This document shows, piece after piece, positions 24,626-33,527 of a stretch of 64,000 nt of DNA. This DNA comes from Paenibacillus thalictri (GTDB lineage Bacteria > Bacillota > Bacilli > Paenibacillales > NBRC-103111), in contig NZ_SIRE01000013.1 in assembly GCF_004307995.1 (NCBI RefSeq), positions 124,001 to 188,000 on the forward strand, written 5' to 3'. The translations under genes were made by a program, and so were the position numbers. Position 1 is the stretch's first letter, and the number at the start of each line of letters is the position of its first letter. The notes beneath the pieces are model-generated. The model was not told the origin of the DNA. It saw only the letters and a program-made list of their open reading frames with translations, and did not search any database.

Positions 24626-26167
24626 TTGAGAAAGTTATTCAAATTGGCTGCCGGAGCGCTTGTGTTAAGCCTCGCCGTCACCGGCTGCGGAAGCCCGGCT
24701 CCTGACAATTCCACTTCGGGCAAAACAGATTCCAACGCAGCCGCCGGCAAACCTTACAAGCTAAAGCTGGTATACAGAGCTGCACCGCAGAAGGATACGC
24801 AGGCGGTGCAAGAAGCGGTCAATAAATATCTGGAGCCGAAAATCAACGCAACGGTGGAAATTCAGCAAATCGACCTTGGTCAATGGAACGACAAAACCAA
24901 CCTGATGATCGCCTCGCGCGAGCCGGTCGACGTCATCTTCACCGCTCAAGCGATTGGATATGCCACCAACGTGGGCAAAGGCGCGTTTTTAGCGCTCAAT
25001 GACGACAATTTGACGGTCAACGGCAAGAAAATCGGCAATTTGCTGCAGCAGTACGGTAAGGGCATAACGGATTCGCTGGATCCGCTCTTTTTGAAAGGAT
25101 CGCAAATTGACGGCAAAAACTTCGGCGTTCCGACCAATAAAGAATTGGCCAGCCAAGGGGGTTATGTGTTCCGCAAGGACTTGGCCGAGAAACTTGGTAT
25201 TCTGGATCAAGTGAAAAACATCAAATCCAACGACGACCTGGAAGCTTTGCTTAAAATCGTAAAGGAAAAAATGCCGGACATTACTCCGCTTTATTTGGCT
25301 AATGGCATTACCGCACCAAGGACGGCCGAAGATTGGGATTACATGGGCGACAGAAAAGTACCGGGTGTGATTCGCAAGACCGGGAAAGAAACCAAGGTGT
25401 TAAGCCAATACGATACGCCGGAATATGTCAAAGAGGTTACGCTCGCCCGTAAATTGATGCTGGCCGGGGTAATTAACAAAGATGCTGCCACAACAACGGT
25501 GGACGTATTATCCGCTCTGAAAAGCGGCAAAGTGTTTATGATTCCCGCTTTGCTGAAGCCGGGCAAAGCCGACGAATTGGCGATTGCTTACAATATGCAG
25601 GGCATGCTGGAACAAGTCGCCGTAACAAAAAAGACCCTTTCCACCAGCGAAACGACAGGAGCCATACTGGCGATTTCCAGCACATCCGGCGATCCAGTAA
25701 AGGCAATGCAGTTCATCAATCTGCTGCATACGGATAAGACGTTAAACAACCTGATCAACTTCGGCAGCGAAGGTGTTCATTATACGAAAGTATCCGACAA
25801 TGTGATCAAATCCACGGACAAAACTTCGGATTATAATACAGGTACGGCATGGGAGCTAGGCAATCAATTTCTGAATTACGTCTGGTCGACGGAAGACCCG
25901 AACAAATGGGACAAGTTTAAGCAGTTCAACACGGATGTCACCCAATCTCCGGCGCTTGGCTTCACGTTTGACGTAAGCCCGGTCAGCACGGAAGTAGCGG
26001 CCATCGCCAATCTGAGCAAGCAATACGACACATCGATTGAAACCGGTTCCGTCGATCCCGAGAAGATTTTGCCGGAATACAAGGAGAAGCTGAAGGCGGC
26101 AGGTCTTGATAAATTGATCGCCGAAAAGCAAAAACAGCTGGACGCTTATCTCGCCAAACAGAAATAA
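24626..26167 (+). CDS. ABC importer binding lipoprotein, DUF3502 type (system A)
   Basis: The protein has 513 aa. A signal peptide ends in the lipobox VTGC (Cys about residue 21), followed by a Ser/Asn/Ala linker and a family 1 carbohydrate-binding fold (LKLVYRAAPQKDTQAVQ). The C-terminal third, with TGAILAISSTSGDPVKAMQF and INFGSEGVHY, has the DUF3502 style found in LipO/YtcQ-like proteins of Bacillales. It would present an oligosaccharide or lipo-sugar to the two permeases. The start is TTG 24626 behind AAGGGGA. No ATPase gene is present; such systems share MsmX-type ATPases encoded elsewhere. Confidence 0.92.
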   Translation: MRKLFKLAAGALVLSLAVTGCGSPAPDNSTSGKTDSNAAAGKPYKLKLVYRAAPQKDTQAVQEAVNKYLEPKINATVEIQQIDLGQWNDKTNLMIASREPVDVIFTAQAIGYATNVGKGAFLALNDDNLTVNGKKIGNLLQQYGKGITDSLDPLFLKGSQIDGKNFGVPTNKELASQGGYVFRKDLAEKLGILDQVKNIKSNDDLEALLKIVKEKMPDITPLYLANGITAPRTAEDWDYMGDRKVPGVIRKTGKETKVLSQYDTPEYVKEVTLARKLMLAGVINKDAATTTVDVLSALKSGKVFMIPALLKPGKADELAIAYNMQGMLEQVAVTKKTLSTSETTGAILAISSTSGDPVKAMQFINLLHTDKTLNNLINFGSEGVHYTKVSDNVIKSTDKTSDYNTGTAWELGNQFLNYVWSTEDPNKWDKFKQFNTDVTQSPALGFTFDVSPVSTEVAAIANLSKQYDTSIETGSVDPEKILPEYKEKLKAAGLDKLIAEKQKQLDAYLAKQK

Positions 26168-26184
26168 CGGCATCGCCATCGTTC

Positions 26185-26213
26185 AATAGGCCGCAAACGG
26201 TCTGCGGCCTATT
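26185..26213 (+). promoter_or_regulatory. Long perfect hairpin between binding-protein and permease genes
   Basis: AATAGGCCGCA (26185-26195) and TGCGGCCTATT (26203-26213) form an 11-bp perfect stem with a 7-nt loop. No T-run follows. Such elements commonly stabilise the upstream transcript end or partly stop transcription, so that binding protein exceeds permease. Confidence 0.7.
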
Positions 26214-26266
26214 CCATCGCACCGCCACATGATGAAGATAGCTGCATATAGAGGGAGAGAACAATT

Positions 26267-27235
26267 GTGAATCAGGTCGAAAGGGCTATCGCGGCTCCCG
26301 GCGCCAAATCGCATGTCAAAGTGTCATTTTTACGCAACGTCCGAAAATATTGGATATTTTACATCATGATGCTTCCGGCGATCATCCTGCTGTTTATTAA
26401 CAACTATATGCCGATGTTCGGCGTACTGATTGCTTTCAAGAACGTCAATTATCAGCAAGGCATTTGGGGCAGCCCCTGGGTAGGTTTAACCAATTTCAAG
26501 TTTTTGTTTGCCAGCAACGATGCTTGGGTCATCACACGCAATACACTGCTGTATAACGTCGTATTTATCGTGTTTAACCTGATTTTTCCGGTTGCCTTCG
26601 CGATTATGTTTAATGAGCTGCGGAACAAGCTGCTGGCCAAGTTTCATCAAAGCGTGCTGTTTTTGCCTCATTTTTTATCTTGGGTTGTCGTCAGCTTTTT
26701 GCTGTTTGCTTTTCTTGGGCAGGAGCACGGCTTAATGAATATGAAGCTGCTGCCTGCGTTAGGTTTGGAACCGAAGGAATGGTACGCCAAGCCGGAATAT
26801 TGGCCTTATATCCTGCCGCTTGTAAACCTGTGGAAACACATGGGTTATTATACCGTGATTTATTTGGCTGCGATTGTCGGAATTGACCGCGAATGTTATG
26901 AAGCCGCATATTTGGACGGCGCCTCCAAGTGGCAGCAAATTCGCAACATTACGATTCCTTTGCTTTTTCCCGTCATCATCACGATGACGCTGCTGCAAAT
27001 CGGACGGATTTTTTATGCGGACTTCGGCTTGTTTTTCCAGGCTACGATGAATGCGGGAGCGCTGTATCCTACAACCTCAGTCATTGATACCTATGTATAT
27101 AACAGCTTCTTGGTCACCGGTAATATCGGCATGTCTTCTGCGGCCGGTTTGTATCAATCCGTTGTCGGATTGCTGATGGTTTTGGGCTCCAACCTGATCG
27201 TCAGAAAAATCAGCAAAGAAAACGCATTGTTCTAA
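26267..27235 (+). CDS. ABC sugar permease, LplB type (system A)
   Basis: The protein has 322 aa and six TM helices. The EAA-type coupling loop reads ECYEAAYLDGASKWQQIRNITIPLL (about residues 207-231), the site where the ATPase docks. An N-terminal cytosolic stretch of about 25 residues precedes TM1 (WIFYIMMLPAIILLF). It pairs with the next permease to form the channel. The start is GTG 26267, 7 nt after GAGGGAGAG, and no better codon is near. Confidence 0.92.
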   Translation: MNQVERAIAAPGAKSHVKVSFLRNVRKYWIFYIMMLPAIILLFINNYMPMFGVLIAFKNVNYQQGIWGSPWVGLTNFKFLFASNDAWVITRNTLLYNVVFIVFNLIFPVAFAIMFNELRNKLLAKFHQSVLFLPHFLSWVVVSFLLFAFLGQEHGLMNMKLLPALGLEPKEWYAKPEYWPYILPLVNLWKHMGYYTVIYLAAIVGIDRECYEAAYLDGASKWQQIRNITIPLLFPVIITMTLLQIGRIFYADFGLFFQATMNAGALYPTTSVIDTYVYNSFLVTGNIGMSSAAGLYQSVVGLLMVLGSNLIVRKISKENALF

Positions 27236-27253
27236 AGGGGAGAAACTAGACTT

Positions 27254-28168
27254 ATGGCAAAGCGTTACCATGGCCCCGACGCCATTTCCAACCGCTCCAA
27301 TCTGATCATACAACTTATTTTTTGGCTGTATACGTGCTGCTGCATTTTGCCGCTGCTGCTGATCGTTGCGGTGTCCTTTTCCGATGAGAAGCAGGTATTG
27401 ATTCATGGCTACAGCTTTATTCCCGAGCAGTGGAGTTTGGATGCATACCGCTTTCTGTTCAAAGATTATATGCAAATCATCCGTTCCTACGGGATTTCGT
27501 TTCTGGTGACCATTGCGGGAACGATCCTCAGCGTCATCATTATGTCGCTGTACGCTTACCCGATTTCACGGAGGGATTTTCCACACCGTAACTTTTTCTC
27601 GTTGTTTGTTTTTTTCACGATGCTGTTTAACGGCGGGCTTGTGCCGTTTTATCTCGTATACACCCAGGTGTTGAACCTGAAAAATACACTGCCGGCTTTG
27701 ATTGTGCCTTATCTCGTTCAGGCGTTTTTTGTCCTGCTGCTGCGCACCTTCTTTACCAACTCCGTGCCGGCGGCGCTGATCGAATCGGCGAAAATCGACG
27801 GAGCAAGCGAGCTGCGCATTTTTACAAGCATCATCATTCCGCTTTCCTTGCCCGTGCTGGCTACCGTGGCTTTGTTCCAAACGATGCATTACTGGAACGA
27901 CTGGTTTTTAAGCTTGATCTTCATCTCTGATGAGCGGAATGTCAATCTGCAGTTCTTGATGTACAAAACGCTGATGAATATTCAATTCCTTGCCCAAAAC
28001 GCAGATGCTGCGGCCGAAGCGCAAGCAAACGGTGCAGTATTCAACTTTCCTACGGAAACGGTGCGTATGGCGATGGCGGTTATTGGCGTCGGTCCTATCG
28101 TGTTTGCGTTTCCTTTCTTCCAGCGCTACTTTGTGCAGGGGCTGACCGTCGGCGCGGTGAAAGGGTAA
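27254..28168 (+). CDS. ABC sugar permease, YtcP type (system A)
   Basis: The protein has 304 aa, six TM helices, and an EAA loop LIESAKIDGASELRIFTSIIIPL. It ends with QGLTVGAVKG, the usual tail of this permease type. It starts 18 nt after its partner with AAAGGGGAG upstream. It is the last gene of the system A importer and is followed by a strong terminator. Confidence 0.92.
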   Translation: MAKRYHGPDAISNRSNLIIQLIFWLYTCCCILPLLLIVAVSFSDEKQVLIHGYSFIPEQWSLDAYRFLFKDYMQIIRSYGISFLVTIAGTILSVIIMSLYAYPISRRDFPHRNFFSLFVFFTMLFNGGLVPFYLVYTQVLNLKNTLPALIVPYLVQAFFVLLLRTFFTNSVPAALIESAKIDGASELRIFTSIIIPLSLPVLATVALFQTMHYWNDWFLSLIFISDERNVNLQFLMYKTLMNIQFLAQNADAAAEAQANGAVFNFPTETVRMAMAVIGVGPIVFAFPFFQRYFVQGLTVGAVKG

Positions 28169-28174
28169 TCTGAA

Positions 28175-28229
28175 AACGGGGTTGTCTGATCAGGGATTGT
28201 TCTATCCCGGGAGACAGCCCCGTTTTTTT
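28175..28229 (+). terminator. Rho-independent terminator after system A importer
   Basis: ACGGGG and TGTCT (28176-28187) pair with AGACA and CCCCGT (28212-28223), with an inner GGGAT/ATCCC hairpin, followed by seven T. Confidence 0.9.
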
Positions 28230-28307
28230 CGTTAAACAATAAGCTTGCGCCAAATCGAGGTCGCTTGTCCTTGAAGCCTTCGTTGTAAGCAAACACAACC
28301 GCCCCAG

Positions 28308-28886
28308 CTACCTCATAGACGACCGCAGCATATAAAATTGCTTGGCCAGATATTGCGGCGTATACGGCATGTCGTTTCGCAGCCAAGCGATAATCGTCCC
28401 GATTAAGGAGGAAGAGCCGTACCATATGGCGATATCCTTTTGAATGCCGGCGGTAGCGAGGTAAGCGTCCATGCTGTCTATTTTGGCCGTAATCAAATCC
28501 GTCAGCAGCTTTAACAGCCGGTCCATAAAGATCGGAGTCCGTTTCATGGCAAGGATGACTTTATAAAATGTCGCGTGTTCGGCAATATGCTCAAGCAAAT
28601 AAACCAGTATTGTGATTTCCTCTTCCGGCGAATTCGAATTTGCCGGCGCTTTTTTTAACACCGCATAAATGTCCCCAATCATTTCATCCGCCATTTTCTC
28701 GACCATATCCGGAATGTCCCGATAATGCAAATAAAACGTTACGCGATTGATAGTGGCTCGCTCGGCAAGGCGGTTCACCGTTATTTTCTCGATATCCATT
28801 TCCTGAAGCAATTCAACAAAAGCATCCCTGAGCAGCTGCCGCGTACGGACAATGCGGGGATCTGTGCGGCCGGACGTAGAATCCAT
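28308..28886 (-). CDS. TetR/AcrR family regulator
   Basis: The protein has 192 aa. The N-terminal DNA-binding domain (about residues 12-57) shows RTRQLLRDAFVELLQEM, ITVNRLAERATINRVTFYLHY and RD. The C-terminal all-helical ligand domain is the kind found in TetR proteins with small C-terminal domains. AAAGGAGG precedes ATG on the complement. It is divergent from the 14-TM exporter gene at 29117, the classical layout of a repressor and the drug pump it controls. The 230-nt shared region is AT-rich and contains several TTTACA/TGTAAA segments that could form its operator. Confidence 0.9.
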   Translation of the reverse strand: MDSTSGRTDPRIVRTRQLLRDAFVELLQEMDIEKITVNRLAERATINRVTFYLHYRDIPDMVEKMADEMIGDIYAVLKKAPANSNSPEEEITILVYLLEHIAEHATFYKVILAMKRTPIFMDRLLKLLTDLITAKIDSMDAYLATAGIQKDIAIWYGSSSLIGTIIAWLRNDMPYTPQYLAKQFYMLRSSMR

Positions 28887-29011
28887 CTTGATGGCCTCCT
28901 TTCTTCTATAAAGGGGAGCTACAATTTCATGGAAAGTGTCGTATTTTTACCAAAAAAACGACGGAAATGAATGATCTGTATATTACTTTACATTTCAGCG
29001 CGAACTGTTGC

Positions 29012-29039
29012 TTGTAAATATGTGCCTTCTTCATATAAT
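29012..29039 (+). promoter_or_regulatory. Promoter of the DHA2 exporter gene
   Basis: TTGTAA (29012-29017), 16 nt, TATAAT (29034-29039). Around it lie TTTACA (28988-28993) and three TGTAAA segments (from 29014, 29054 and 29071), plausible half-sites for the divergent TetR protein. Confidence 0.5.
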
Positions 29040-29116
29040 CTACTTTATATGATGTAAATTATACGACAAGTTGTAAATTAAGTCGATGAAGATGTGGGAA
29101 TAGGTGGGTGCTGAAC

Positions 29117-30751
29117 ATGAGTGAATCTCTCCGTGCAGAAAATAAACCTCAAAGTGACGGCTCCATGTGGCTGGCGCTGATCGCCATTGTATTAGGCACG
29201 TTTGTTTCCGTTTTGAACAGCAGTCTGATGAATGTGGCGCTGACCAAATTCGTGGCTGTATTTGGTTCGGATGTAAGCACGGTTCAATGGGTGATTACCG
29301 CTTATATGCTCGCTTCAGCCGTGGTGATCCCGATGAGCGGTTACTTGGGCGAGCGGTTCGGCAATAAAAACATCTTTATATGGTCGGTCGCCGGTTTTAC
29401 CGCCGGCTCTGTCTTATGCGGGTTGGCCTGGAACGCATCGTCGCTGATATTATTTCGGATCATTCAAGGCATTGCCGGCGGTTTTATTATGCCGGTCGGG
29501 ATGGCTATTATCTACACGATTTTCCCCAGAGAAAAAACCGGCATGGCGCTTGGATTATGGGGAGTTGCGGCAATGGTCGCGCCCGCGCTGGGGCCGACGT
29601 TCGGCGGGTATTTGATTCAATATTACAGCTGGCGGCTGCTGTTTTTCATTAATATTCCGATCGGTATTTTTGCCGTGGTGATGGGACAGATTCTGCTGAA
29701 AGCGTCCCCTAGAAAAACAGGGCTTAAGTTTGATCTGGCCGGCGCGGTTTTATCCATCCTGTTTTTTGGCTCCTTGTTGCTGGCGCTAAGCAAAGGACAG
29801 TCGGAGGGTTGGACGTCGCTGTTTATCGTCAGTCTGCTGTTCGTAGCTGTGTCCTCTTTGATGCTGCTGCTTTGGGTGGAACTTACCGTCAAGCAGCCCG
29901 TGCTGGATTTGCGGATTTTTAAAAACATGAAATTTTCGTTTAGCGTCATCTCTTCGTGCCTTGTTATGATCGGGATGATGGGCGGAACATTTTTGACCCC
30001 GCTGTATTTGCAAAACATCCATTCGTTGAATGCGATGGAAACAGGGTTGCTGATGATGCCGCAGGCGTTTATTATGGCGTTGATGATGCCGATTGCGGGA
30101 AAGCTGTTTGATAAAATCGGCATACTGCCGCTGGGGGTTGCGGGTTTAACGATTCTGGGGATTACAACTTTGAAGCTTCATCAATTGACAACCGATACGC
30201 CTAACGAATGGTTAAACGTGGTGCTGTGCATCCGTTCCGTCGGAATCGGCCTTTGTATGATGCCGCTGACCTCCGCAGGCATGAACGCCTTGTCGGCTCA
30301 ACAGATCGGCAACGGTTCGACGCTTTCCAATGTGTGCCGCCAGGTGGCGGGTTCAATGGGGATCGCGTTGTTTACGGCCATTATGAGCAGCAGGCAAATT
30401 TTCCACTACGCGCATATTAACGAAAGTGTGTCCGTCGATTCCTACGTGGCCAACAATGTCATTTCTGGGATGGCCGGGCAAGTGTATCAGTGGTCTGTCG
30501 ATATGAGCACGGCAACGGGGATGGCGACATCCGTGTTGGCTGGCATTATGCAGAAGGAAGCATTGGCTCGGGCCATTTCCGATACGTTTTATTTATCTGC
30601 GATTCCCGCTATATTGTGTATTCCCGTCGTATTTTTCTTAAGGACCAGAAAAAAACAGCAGCCGGCGAAGGAACCTTCCGCTGCCGATACGGGAACGCCA
30701 ACAGCGGCGCGCCAAGTGGAGGCGCCAGGCTCTGAGCCTGTACAGGCGTAG
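29117..30751 (+). CDS. MFS multidrug exporter, DHA2 (EmrB/QacA) family
   Basis: The protein has 544 aa and 14 predicted TM helices. TM1 shows LNSSLMNVAL, the DHA2 style; motif A is GYLGERFGNKN, motif C lies in GVAAMVAPALGPTFGGYL, and RIIQGIAGGFIMPVG is typical of TM4. Such proteins expel hydrophobic cations, antibiotics or fatty acids with proton uptake. The last 40 residues form a Pro/Ala/Thr-rich cytosolic tail. ATG 29117 follows AGGTGG by 9 nt; GTG 29108 overlaps that site. It is divergent from a TetR gene that probably represses it. Confidence 0.92.
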   Translation: MSESLRAENKPQSDGSMWLALIAIVLGTFVSVLNSSLMNVALTKFVAVFGSDVSTVQWVITAYMLASAVVIPMSGYLGERFGNKNIFIWSVAGFTAGSVLCGLAWNASSLILFRIIQGIAGGFIMPVGMAIIYTIFPREKTGMALGLWGVAAMVAPALGPTFGGYLIQYYSWRLLFFINIPIGIFAVVMGQILLKASPRKTGLKFDLAGAVLSILFFGSLLLALSKGQSEGWTSLFIVSLLFVAVSSLMLLLWVELTVKQPVLDLRIFKNMKFSFSVISSCLVMIGMMGGTFLTPLYLQNIHSLNAMETGLLMMPQAFIMALMMPIAGKLFDKIGILPLGVAGLTILGITTLKLHQLTTDTPNEWLNVVLCIRSVGIGLCMMPLTSAGMNALSAQQIGNGSTLSNVCRQVAGSMGIALFTAIMSSRQIFHYAHINESVSVDSYVANNVISGMAGQVYQWSVDMSTATGMATSVLAGIMQKEALARAISDTFYLSAIPAILCIPVVFFLRTRKKQQPAKEPSAADTGTPTAARQVEAPGSEPVQA

Positions 30752-30851
30752 GCTTAGGTAAGGTCTCTGAACGCCCCATTTTGAGAACGCAAAGTACTTC
30801 GCTACGTTGCCACGATAGCAGGCAAAAAAAGAATCGTTTAAGATGGAAAAT

Positions 30852-30892
30852 GGTTACGCGGCAAATATGTCGTGTAACCGTTTTTCTTTTTT
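30852..30892 (+). terminator. Rho-independent terminator after the DHA2 exporter gene
   Basis: GGTTAC (30852-30857) pairs with GTAACC (30874-30879), with further inner pairing, followed by a T-rich run. The rest of the 338-nt gap up to the nitroreductase start (30752-31089) shows no gene; its last 100 nt are AT-rich and should hold the nitroreductase promoter. Confidence 0.85.
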
Positions 30893-31089
30893 TGCAGCTA
30901 AGCTGCAGCCGATGGTTATTTCTTGTTCATATCGCGCAAGATACATGGCGGGGCGGATTCTGCATCTCCACAATCGGAAAACCTCTACCATTTATTTACT
31001 TGTGCCGTCTTTTTGATTGTATTATAGTTACTTATAAGAAGTCATTTTATTTCAAAACATAAGTTACTAAATGAAAGGTGGATTCATTC

Positions 31090-31698
31090 ATGAGCAGCAT
31101 TGGTTCAATCGATACAGAGTTAACTCCGGAAGTGAAAGCAAATCGTCAAGCACAATACCCGGTTTCCCCGTTATTTCTAAACCGCTGGTCTCCGCGTTCG
31201 TTTAAAAACGATAAAATTTCGGAGCAGCATCTGAACGCGATTCTGGAAGCGGCTCATTGGGCGCCGTCATCTTTTAACGATCAGCCTTGGCGGTTTATCG
31301 TAGCCGATACGGACGAACAATTAAACGTGTTCCATCAAATTTTGAACGACTTCAACCGGTCTTGGGCCGATAAAGCTCCTGTACTTGTGCTGGTTGCTTC
31401 CGATAAGCTGAGAGCGAACGGCGACCCTAACGGCGCCCATGCTTTTGATGCAGGTACCGCATGGGGATATATAGCTCTGCAAGCTAGTTTGCTCGGTATC
31501 GCCAGCCACGCGATCGGCGGTTTCGACCGCGATAAAGCGAGAACACTGCTGAATATTCCGGATCAATACGAACTTCACGCTATGGTAGCTCTTGGGTATC
31601 AGGATGACCGCAGCAAGCTGCCGGAAGGAATGCGTGAACGTGAAGAACCGAATACACGCGTGGATTTAGATAAGGTCGTTTTTAGAGGGAAATTGTAA
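31090..31698 (+). CDS. Nitroreductase-family oxidoreductase
   Basis: The protein has 202 aa with the FMN-binding pattern of the family: NRWSPRSFKNDKI near the start (RxSxR-type phosphate contact), AAHWAPSSFNDQPWRFIVA, and later GTAWGYIALQASLLGIASHAIGGFD. Such flavoenzymes reduce nitro groups, quinones or similar compounds with NAD(P)H. GAAAGGTGG lies 8 nt before ATG 31090. It stands alone between terminators. Its usual regulators (HxlR or MarR types) are not adjacent. Confidence 0.92.
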   Translation: MSSIGSIDTELTPEVKANRQAQYPVSPLFLNRWSPRSFKNDKISEQHLNAILEAAHWAPSSFNDQPWRFIVADTDEQLNVFHQILNDFNRSWADKAPVLVLVASDKLRANGDPNGAHAFDAGTAWGYIALQASLLGIASHAIGGFDRDKARTLLNIPDQYELHAMVALGYQDDRSKLPEGMREREEPNTRVDLDKVVFRGKL

Positions 31699-31825
31699 TC
31701 TCCCGCGGCACGTTGCCGATCGTCAAACAGACGGCTCATGTAAGTTTTCTTCCAGACATAGTATGGCACCGAATGTCGCAACATAATAACGTCATTCATT
31801 CATACATGCAAAGGAGATCATCACA

Positions 31826-31948
31826 ATGAGCCATCAGAAACGGCGTGAAGAAGCGGCATGGAAAAGCCGCAAGGAGCAGCAAAACCCGCACGGTAAAATT
31901 AAATCGTTTAAGGAACTAACCGAAGAAAACGATTCGACAGCGAAATAA
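31826..31948 (+). CDS. Small hydrophilic protein of 40 residues
   Basis: This is a short reading frame with a strong AAAGGAGAT (31810-31818) at good distance before ATG 31826, followed 28 nt after its stop by a perfect terminator. The product is very hydrophilic: a basic first half (MSHQKRREEAAWKSRKEQQ), then NPHGKIKSFKEL, then an acidic tail. No family is recognised. Start signal, codon use and its own terminator make it a credible gene. A small stress- or spore-related protein is possible, without direct evidence. Confidence 0.72.
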   Translation: MSHQKRREEAAWKSRKEQQNPHGKIKSFKELTEENDSTAK

Positions 31949-31976
31949 AACTGCTGAAATTTACCCGTAGATTCAG

Positions 31977-32010
31977 CCGGCATGGCGACATGCCGGATTA
32001 TTTTTGTTTT
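31977..32010 (+). terminator. Rho-independent terminator after the 40-residue gene
   Basis: CCGGCATG (31977-31984) and CATGCCGG (31989-31996) form a perfect 8-bp stem with a GCGA tetraloop, followed by a T-rich stretch. Confidence 0.9.
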
Positions 32011-32058
32011 CCGGTAGCATACTGATAAAGTGTATGTTTGTCCAAAAGGGGATTTGTT

Positions 32059-33327
32059 ATGCGATTACAGCACCTCCGGCTTATTGCTGCGGCGATGAGC
32101 TGTTTGATAATGATAAGCGGATGCGGGCCCAAGCAAACGGAAACGCCCGAATCCCTAACGTCGCCTCCGGCTTCTGTTCATCCTGCGACACCTGGACAGT
32201 CACCTGTGGTGCAGGAGCCATCCAAGCCCGACGACCCTGCCGCAGCACTAACCGCGCAGCTGAGCCTGCCGGAAAAGCTCGGGCAGATGGTGCTTGTTGG
32301 CATGGAGGGAGCTGCGATGCAGCAGGAAATCCGTGGAATGATCAGCGATCGCCATGTCGGCGGGATTATTTTATATGGCAACAACATTGTTTCGCCGCAG
32401 CAGTTAAGTGAGCTTGTTAATGAGTTGAAAAAAGCGAATCGCGAAACCGGAGCAAAGCTGCCGCTGCTTCTGAGCGCGGATCAGGAGGGCGGGCGCGTTT
32501 CACGGCTGCCTCAGGATATTGATGTTTTTCCGAACAGCCGGTCCGTGGGCAATACAAACGATCCGAAATATGCGTTTCGGGTCGGAACGGCGCTCGGAGA
32601 AGCGATGAAAGCGGCCGGGTTTAATACCGATTTTGCCCCGGTGCTTGATGTGAATACGAATCCGGCGAACCCGGTTATCGGCGATCGTTCCTTCGGTACC
32701 ACTGCCCAAACGGTAAGCGAGATGGGGGTACAAGAGATGCTGGGGATTAAATCTCAAGGGGTGATTCCTGTCGTAAAGCATTTTCCCGGTCATGGCGATA
32801 CTTCCGTTGACTCGCATTTTGGGCTCCCAATAGTGGATCACGATTTGGAGCGGCTGCGCTCGGTCGAATTTGTACCGTTTGCTGCCGCGATTAAGGAAGA
32901 CGCACCGATGGTAATGGTTGCCCATATCTTGATGACCAAGCTGGATCCGAATACGCCGAGCTCAATGTCATCTATTGTCATCGGGCAATATTTAAGGAAC
33001 GAGCTGCAGTATAAAGGCGTTGTTATCACGGATGACATGACCATGGAGGCGATCGGAAAAACCGCGTCGATCGGCGCCGCGGCGGTACAAGCCGTATTGG
33101 CCGGCGCGGACATTGTTCTTGTGGGACACGACCCGGCGCAGCAAAAAGCGGTGCTTGAAGCGCTGGCGGATGCGGTGGATAGCGGCAAAATCCCGCAAAA
33201 AACCATCGATGAAAGCGTAAATCGAATCGCTAAGCTGAAGCTGGGCTTCGGATTAACCGATGAGCCGGTTTCGATGCCCGACGTCCCTGCTCTCAATAAA
33301 CATATCCGCGAGCTGCTAAGCAAATAA
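32059..33327 (+). CDS. Glycoside hydrolase family 3 lipoprotein, NagZ-like
   Basis: The protein has 422 aa. A signal peptide ends in the lipobox MISGCG (Cys about residue 22), then a Pro/Thr-rich linker and a GH3 TIM barrel. SADQEGGRVSRL, KHFPGHGDTSVDSH (about residues 239-252, the His/Asp loop that acts as acid-base in NagZ enzymes) and VVITDDMTMEAI (about 321-332, the nucleophile Asp) are all present. It probably removes N-acetylglucosamine from cell-wall fragments outside the membrane, as Bacillus NagZ does. There is no C-terminal second domain. ATG 32059 follows AAGGGGA by 6 nt. Confidence 0.92.
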   Translation: MRLQHLRLIAAAMSCLIMISGCGPKQTETPESLTSPPASVHPATPGQSPVVQEPSKPDDPAAALTAQLSLPEKLGQMVLVGMEGAAMQQEIRGMISDRHVGGIILYGNNIVSPQQLSELVNELKKANRETGAKLPLLLSADQEGGRVSRLPQDIDVFPNSRSVGNTNDPKYAFRVGTALGEAMKAAGFNTDFAPVLDVNTNPANPVIGDRSFGTTAQTVSEMGVQEMLGIKSQGVIPVVKHFPGHGDTSVDSHFGLPIVDHDLERLRSVEFVPFAAAIKEDAPMVMVAHILMTKLDPNTPSSMSSIVIGQYLRNELQYKGVVITDDMTMEAIGKTASIGAAAVQAVLAGADIVLVGHDPAQQKAVLEALADAVDSGKIPQKTIDESVNRIAKLKLGFGLTDEPVSMPDVPALNKHIRELLSK

Positions 33328-33331
33328 GATA

Positions 33332-33374
33332 GGATAGATCTTAGGCTTCATGCCTGCTGATCTGTCCTTTTTTT
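33332..33374 (+). terminator. Rho-independent terminator after the GH3 gene
   Basis: GGATAGATC (33332-33340) pairs with GATCTGTCC (33359-33367) and is followed by seven T. Confidence 0.88.
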
Positions 33375-33491
33375 GTTCCATCATTTGCATTGAATGGGAA
33401 TGCTCAATCATTCAAAGCTGCGTCGGGCTGATGCACAAGTGACGAAGATCACTGAATTTTACAGGAAACGACTTTATGATGGAAACAAAAA

Positions 33492-33507
33492 ATGGGAAAT
33501 TCCCCAT
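33492..33507. promoter_or_regulatory. Palindromic operator upstream of the PAS kinase gene
   Basis: ATGGGAAATTCCCCAT pairs at 7 of 8 positions and lies 20 nt before the kinase start. A closely similar palindrome occurs at 36180-36196. A possible -10 (TATGAT, 33475-33480) lies just upstream, so this copy would sit near the transcription start. Confidence 0.5.
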
Positions 33508-33527
33508 TATCATAAAGGACTGAGCTT

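Noticed and set aside
30781..31062. Open frame in the gap before the nitroreductase gene
   Set aside because: It runs through a strong terminator, has no ribosome site, and its translation is Arg/Cys-rich without any domain.
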